A stretch of 8,765 bases of DNA from JBFWNZ01 sp050250795 (GTDB lineage: Bacteria; Pseudomonadota; Alphaproteobacteria; UBA8366). The position numbers were made by a program, and so were the translations under genes. The stretch lies in NCBI GenBank assembly GCA_050250795.1, contig JBFWNZ010000151.1, positions 1 to 8,765 of the forward strand, written 5' to 3'. The number at the start of each line of letters is the position of its first letter. Position 1 is the stretch's first letter. Below the pieces are notes generated by a model. The model was not told the origin of the DNA. It searched no databases and saw only the letters and a list, made by a program, of their open reading frames with translations. Below are positions 6,352 through 8,765 of the stretch, in pieces.

Positions 6352-7122
6352 TCATTCGCCCGGCCCGTAGCCGTATTTCTCCTTGATGGCGCGCGCTTCC
6401 GGCCCCTTCAGGAAGGCAAGGAAGGCGCGGGCGGCGGGATTCCCGGCACCGGTCTTCAGCAGCACGGCATCCTGCGCGATGGCCGGATACAGATCGCCCG
6501 GCACCGCCCAGCGCGACCCCTCGTCGCCGTTCGCGACCTGCGACAGGGCGACGAAGCCGATCTCGGCGTTGCCCGTATCCACGAACTGATAGGTCTGGGC
6601 GATGTTATTGCCCTGGACGATCTTCGCGCTCAGCGCATCATAGACGCCCAGCGCCTTCATCGCCGCGACCGCCGCGGCGCCATAGGGCGCCGTCGCCGGA
6701 TTGGCGATGGCGATCTTGGCGAAGCTGCCGGCTTTCAACGTCTCGGCCCCCTTGACCAGTGCCTTGTCCTTGCTGAACAGGACGATCCTGCCCGTGGCGT
6801 AGACGAAACGGCTGTCGGCGAGCGCAAAGCCCTCGTCCACCGCCTTCTTCGGCGTCGCCCGATCAGCCGCCAGGAATACCTCGAACGGCGCCGCCTGGGC
6901 GATCTGGTTGTAGAGCTGGCCGGTCGAGCCGAAGCTGAAGACGGCCTTGTGGCCGGTCGCCGTCTCGAAGGCCGCGCCGATCTCCTTCGCCGCCTCGGTG
7001 AAATTGGCGGCGACGGCGACCTTGGTCTCAGCCGCCTGGACCGCCGGCATGGTTCCCGCGAATGCCAGGACCGCGAGCAGCGCGCAGGGCCGCAGCACGG
7101 CCCGGGACAGGAACTTGCGCAT
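6352..7122 (-). CDS. modA: Periplasmic molybdate-binding protein of an ABC transporter (ModA, Azotobacter ModA2-like)
   Basis: ModA captures molybdate (and tungstate) in the periplasm and passes it to the ModB permease and ModC ATPase. The 256-residue precursor has a Sec signal: MRKFLSR, a hydrophobic core, and AVQA with cleavage predicted after residue 30. The mature part starts ETKVAVAANFTEAAKEIGAAF, with N40 in the oxyanion-binding loop. SFGSTGQLYNQI (63-74) supplies Ser/Thr ligands and NPATAPYG (141-148) the Tyr147 ligand, followed by GNAEIGFVALSQV (184-196). This pattern resembles A. vinelandii ModA2 more than E. coli ModA. AGGGGA at 7131-7136 lies 8 nt before the ATG. No modB or modC is visible: modA ends against ychF and the gene upstream encodes an aldehyde dehydrogenase. 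The operator-like palindromes upstream fit molybdate control. Binding of tungstate or another oxyanion cannot be excluded. Confidence 0.9.
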   Translation of the reverse strand: MRKFLSRAVLRPCALLAVLAFAGTMPAVQAAETKVAVAANFTEAAKEIGAAFETATGHKAVFSFGSTGQLYNQIAQAAPFEVFLAADRATPKKAVDEGFALADSRFVYATGRIVLFSKDKALVKGAETLKAGSFAKIAIANPATAPYGAAAVAAMKALGVYDALSAKIVQGNNIAQTYQFVDTGNAEIGFVALSQVANGDEGSRWAVPGDLYPAIAQDAVLLKTGAGNPAARAFLAFLKGPEARAIKEKYGYGPGE

Positions 7123-7140
7123 GCGATATTTCCCCTATCG
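7123..7140 (-). promoter_or_regulatory. modA ribosome-binding site overlapped by an operator half-site
   Basis: On the + strand GCGATATTTCC at 7123-7133 is an exact 11-bp copy of 7193-7203, the left half of the core of the large inverted repeat. The same bases, read on the - strand, provide the AGGGGA ribosome-binding site (7131-7136). CGATA at 7124-7128 and TATCG at 7136-7140 form a small inverted repeat, and TATCG runs into the next operator. It may be an extra regulator contact or an mRNA structure masking the ribosome-binding site. The function is inferred. Confidence 0.4.
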
Positions 7141-7163
7141 ATATATTCTGTTGGACATATCGA
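7138..7163 (-). promoter_or_regulatory. Putative ModE-type operator (Mo-box) upstream of modA
   Basis: This 26-bp palindrome reads TCGATATAT (7138-7146), an 8-nt spacer TCTGTTGG, then ACATATCGA (7155-7163), with 8 of 9 arm positions complementary. The CGnTATAT-N8-ATATnnCG layout fits the described ModE consensus (ATCGCTATATA-N6-TATATAACGAT). The near edge lies 15 nt before the modA ATG, so binding there would be expected to block transcription. The same element, with a spacer sharing TC at the start and TGG at the end, stands before the aldehyde dehydrogenase gene. Regulator identity is inferred. Confidence 0.65.
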
Positions 7164-7185
7164 CTCTTACCCAATCGGCCCGCTG

Positions 7186-7225
7186 GGCACCAGCGATATT
7201 TCCATTTGGGAATATCGCTGGTGCC
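7186..7225. repeat. Long inverted repeat between the aldehyde dehydrogenase and modA genes; possible third operator and/or terminator
   Basis: Bases 7186-7200 (GGCACCAGCGATATT) are perfectly complementary to 7211-7225. The stem extends inward by two G-C pairs and one G-T pair to an ATTT loop, giving an 18-bp stem. The central 26 bp (7193-7218) match the operator upstream of the dehydrogenase gene at 19 of 26 positions, including CGATAT, TGG and ATATCG. It begins 15 nt after the dehydrogenase stop on the - strand. No T-run follows on that strand, so it is not a standard intrinsic terminator, though it would make a very stable RNA hairpin that could protect or end the upstream transcript. Its centre is 55 bp from the centre of the modA-proximal box. 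Confidence 0.75.
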
Positions 7226-7240
7226 GGCCGCACCCTCGCA

Positions 7241-8677
7241 TCACGCCATCGCGACCCGATGCGAGACGTTCTTCACCGCGCTGTAGCATTCGAGCCCCTC
7301 GCTTCCGCCCTCGCGGCCGTATCCGCTCTCCTTCACGCCGCCGAACGGGGTTTCCGCGCTCGACGCCACGAAATGGTTGATCGACAGATTGCCCACCTCG
7401 ACCTCCTCGGCCAGCCGGTCGGCCGCAGGCGCGGACTGGGTGAAGGCATAGCCGGCCAGGCCGTACGGCAGCGCGTTCGCACGCTCGATGGCCTCGTCCA
7501 GGCCGCGGACCGGGTTGATGAGCGCCAGGGGGCCGAACGGCTCCTCGGTCATCGCCCGGGCGTCGTCGGGCACCTCGGTCAGCACGGTCAGGGGGAAATG
7601 GTATCCCTGGTTGCCCAGGCGGCTGCCGCCGGCGCGCAGGCGCGCGCCCTTGCCCACCGCGTCGGCGACCAAGGCCTCCATCGCCTCCAGGCGGCGGATG
7701 TTGGCCACCGGCCCCATCTGGTTCGCGGGGTCGCGGCCGTCGCCGACCGCGACCGCCCCGGCCCGTGCGGCGAAGGCTTCGGCGAAGGGCCGGAAGATCG
7801 ACTCATCCACATAGAAGCGCGTCGGCGACACGCAGATCTGCCCGGCGTTGCGCGCCTTGGCGACGGCCGAGAGGGTACCGGCCGCCTTGGGGTCCGCATC
7901 CGCGCAGACGATCACCGGCGCATGCCCGCCCAGTTCCATGATCGCCGGCTTCATATGCCCGGCCGCCATCGCGGCGAGGTGCTTGCCCACCGGGATCGAG
8001 CCGGTGAAGGTGACGAGCCGCACCTCCGGCCGCGGGATCAGATGGTCGGAGATCTCGCCCGGAACGCCGAAGACGAGGTTCAGCACGCCCGGCGGCAGAC
8101 CCGCATCGTGAAAGGCGCGCACCAGATGCACCGCGCCCGCCGGCGTCTCCTCCGACGCCTTGAGCACGATGGCGCAGCCCGCCGACAGGGCGCCCGCCAC
8201 CTTGCGGGCCGGCGAGCTCATCGGGAAGTTCCAGGGCGAGAAGCCGGCGACGATGCCGATGGGCTGGCGCAGCACGCTGTGGCGCATCCCCGGTCCGTCC
8301 GGGATGATCCGCCCGTAGAGGCGCCGCCCCTCATTGGCATCCCATTCGATGATCTCGCAGCCGCGCAGGACTTCCTGGCGCGCCTGGGCCAGCGGCTTGC
8401 CCTGCTCCAGGGTTACGGCCTCGGCGATCGCGTCCACGCGGTCGCGCAGCAGCCGCGCGGCGGCAAGGATGATCTCGGCCCGTCGCGCCGGCGAGGTCCG
8501 GCGCCACACGCGGAATCCTTCGCCCGCGGCGTCCAGCGCCGCATCCAGGTCCGCCCGCGTGGCATGGGGCACGGTGCCCAGCACGGATTCGTCCGCGGGA
8601 TTCAGGACGGGCGTGCCCTCTGCGCTCTTCCAGGCGCCGCCGATATAGAGCTGTAGCGCGGGATAGGATGTCGTCAT
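7241..8677 (-). CDS. NAD(P)-dependent aldehyde dehydrogenase, succinate / 2-oxoglutarate semialdehyde dehydrogenase-like
   Basis: This soluble enzyme oxidises an aldehyde to the acid. The 478-residue protein has a complete ALDH fold: SPWNFP (147-152) with N150, cofactor-binding lysine in VLKASEETP (171-179, K173), FTGSIPVGK (224-232), the general base E248 in MELGGHAPV, the nucleophile C282 in NAGQICVSPTRF, and EEPFGP near residues 380-390. EIIEWDANEGRRLYGRI (around 108-124) and GVKESGYGREGG near the C-terminus place it with succinate semialdehyde and 2-oxoglutarate semialdehyde dehydrogenases. GQICVSPTRF looks more like the latter (Azospirillum KGSADH type); the substrate cannot be fixed from sequence. 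ATG 8677 was chosen because AGGAGG (8684-8689 on the opposite strand) precedes it by 6 nt and homology starts right after; the frame stays open further upstream, but through the operator. Genes for sugar-acid or 4-aminobutyrate breakdown are not visible nearby. modA lies downstream on the same strand. Confidence 0.94.
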   Translation of the reverse strand: MTTSYPALQLYIGGAWKSAEGTPVLNPADESVLGTVPHATRADLDAALDAAGEGFRVWRRTSPARRAEIILAAARLLRDRVDAIAEAVTLEQGKPLAQARQEVLRGCEIIEWDANEGRRLYGRIIPDGPGMRHSVLRQPIGIVAGFSPWNFPMSSPARKVAGALSAGCAIVLKASEETPAGAVHLVRAFHDAGLPPGVLNLVFGVPGEISDHLIPRPEVRLVTFTGSIPVGKHLAAMAAGHMKPAIMELGGHAPVIVCADADPKAAGTLSAVAKARNAGQICVSPTRFYVDESIFRPFAEAFAARAGAVAVGDGRDPANQMGPVANIRRLEAMEALVADAVGKGARLRAGGSRLGNQGYHFPLTVLTEVPDDARAMTEEPFGPLALINPVRGLDEAIERANALPYGLAGYAFTQSAPAADRLAEEVEVGNLSINHFVASSAETPFGGVKESGYGREGGSEGLECYSAVKNVSHRVAMA

Positions 8678-8683
8678 GCCCTT

Positions 8684-8689
8684 CCTCCT
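8684..8689 (-). promoter_or_regulatory. Strong ribosome-binding site of the aldehyde dehydrogenase gene
   Basis: The - strand reads AGGAGG, then 6 nt, then ATG at 8677. It is the strongest Shine-Dalgarno sequence in the window. It rules in favour of this start over in-frame codons further upstream, which would place the operator inside the coding region. Confidence 0.85.
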
Positions 8690-8705
8690 GTCATGCGGGT
8701 CCGCC

Positions 8706-8731
8706 TCGATATATTCAAATGGATATATCGA
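8706..8731 (-). promoter_or_regulatory. Putative ModE-type operator (Mo-box) upstream of the aldehyde dehydrogenase gene
   Basis: This is a perfect 9-bp inverted repeat, TCGATATAT (8706-8714) and ATATATCGA (8723-8731), around the 8-nt spacer TCAAATGG. It is 28 nt before the ATG. It matches the modA-proximal box in length, spacing, 17 of 18 arm bases and 5 of 8 spacer bases. On the - strand, TTGCGG at about 8756-8761 could be a -35 box, with the -10 overlapping the operator edge (TTATCTATCGATA), but no convincing -10 is present, so the promoter is left uncalled. Location and symmetry suggest a repressor site; the regulator is inferred. Confidence 0.65.
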
Positions 8732-8765
8732 TAGATAAGCGCGCCGGCGGGGACTCCGCAAGGGC

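Noticed and set aside
7186..7225. Long inverted repeat as a standard intrinsic terminator of the dehydrogenase gene
   Set aside because: No T-run follows the stem on either strand and its core matches the nearby operators, so it is listed as a repeat with possible regulatory function instead.
6947..8656. Open frame of 569 codons on the + strand opposite the aldehyde dehydrogenase and modA start
   Set aside because: It is antisense to a full-length, motif-complete dehydrogenase. Long open shadow frames are expected at this G+C, and its Arg/His/Gly-rich translation shows no domain.
8678..8761. Longer start for the aldehyde dehydrogenase (28 extra residues)
   Set aside because: The extension would translate through the palindromic operator and has no family similarity, while the ATG at 8677 has an excellent AGGAGG ribosome-binding site.

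Overview
This GC-rich window (roughly 70% G+C by eye) looks like chromosomal DNA of an alphaproteobacterium, most likely of the Rhodospirillales type. The evidence is strongly G/C-ending codons, the neighbour pairs MidA-pgeF and prs-rplY-pth-ychF, and the family character of the proteins. No RNA gene, insertion sequence, CRISPR array or prophage gene was seen. Coding is dense, and no gene-free stretch exceeds about 170 bases.

Left block (1-2810, + strand): the 3' part of a MidA/NDUFAF7-type SAM methyltransferase gene overlaps pgeF (peptidoglycan editing factor) by ATGA. It is followed by a possible 22-codon membrane micro-ORF and then a GTG-started gene for an unrecognised lipoprotein with what looks like an internal two-fold repeat. 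These four read as one operon. Middle block (2819-6348, + strand): a credible sigma70-type promoter and a leader hairpin precede prs (PRPP synthase). Then come rplY (ribosomal protein L25/CTC), pth (peptidyl-tRNA hydrolase) and ychF (ribosome-associated ATPase), a housekeeping translation/nucleotide cluster with short gaps.

Right block (6352-8765, - strand): an aldehyde dehydrogenase gene of the succinate/2-oxoglutarate semialdehyde type lies upstream of a modA-like gene for a periplasmic molybdate-binding protein. modA converges on ychF with only 3 bp between their stop codons. No modB or modC is visible.

The most interesting signal is regulatory. A 26-bp palindrome, TCGATATAT-N8-ATATATCGA, sits just upstream of the aldehyde dehydrogenase start, and a near-identical one (arms differing at one position, partly conserved spacer) sits just upstream of modA. 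A third, related and much longer inverted repeat lies between the two genes, and a fourth half-site overlaps the modA ribosome-binding site. Geometry and arm sequence fit the known ModE 'Mo-box', so I propose that the dehydrogenase and modA form a small molybdate-responsive regulon. One explanation is that a molybdenum-independent aldehyde dehydrogenase is made when molybdate is scarce. The boxes are directly visible; the regulator identity and the physiology are inference.
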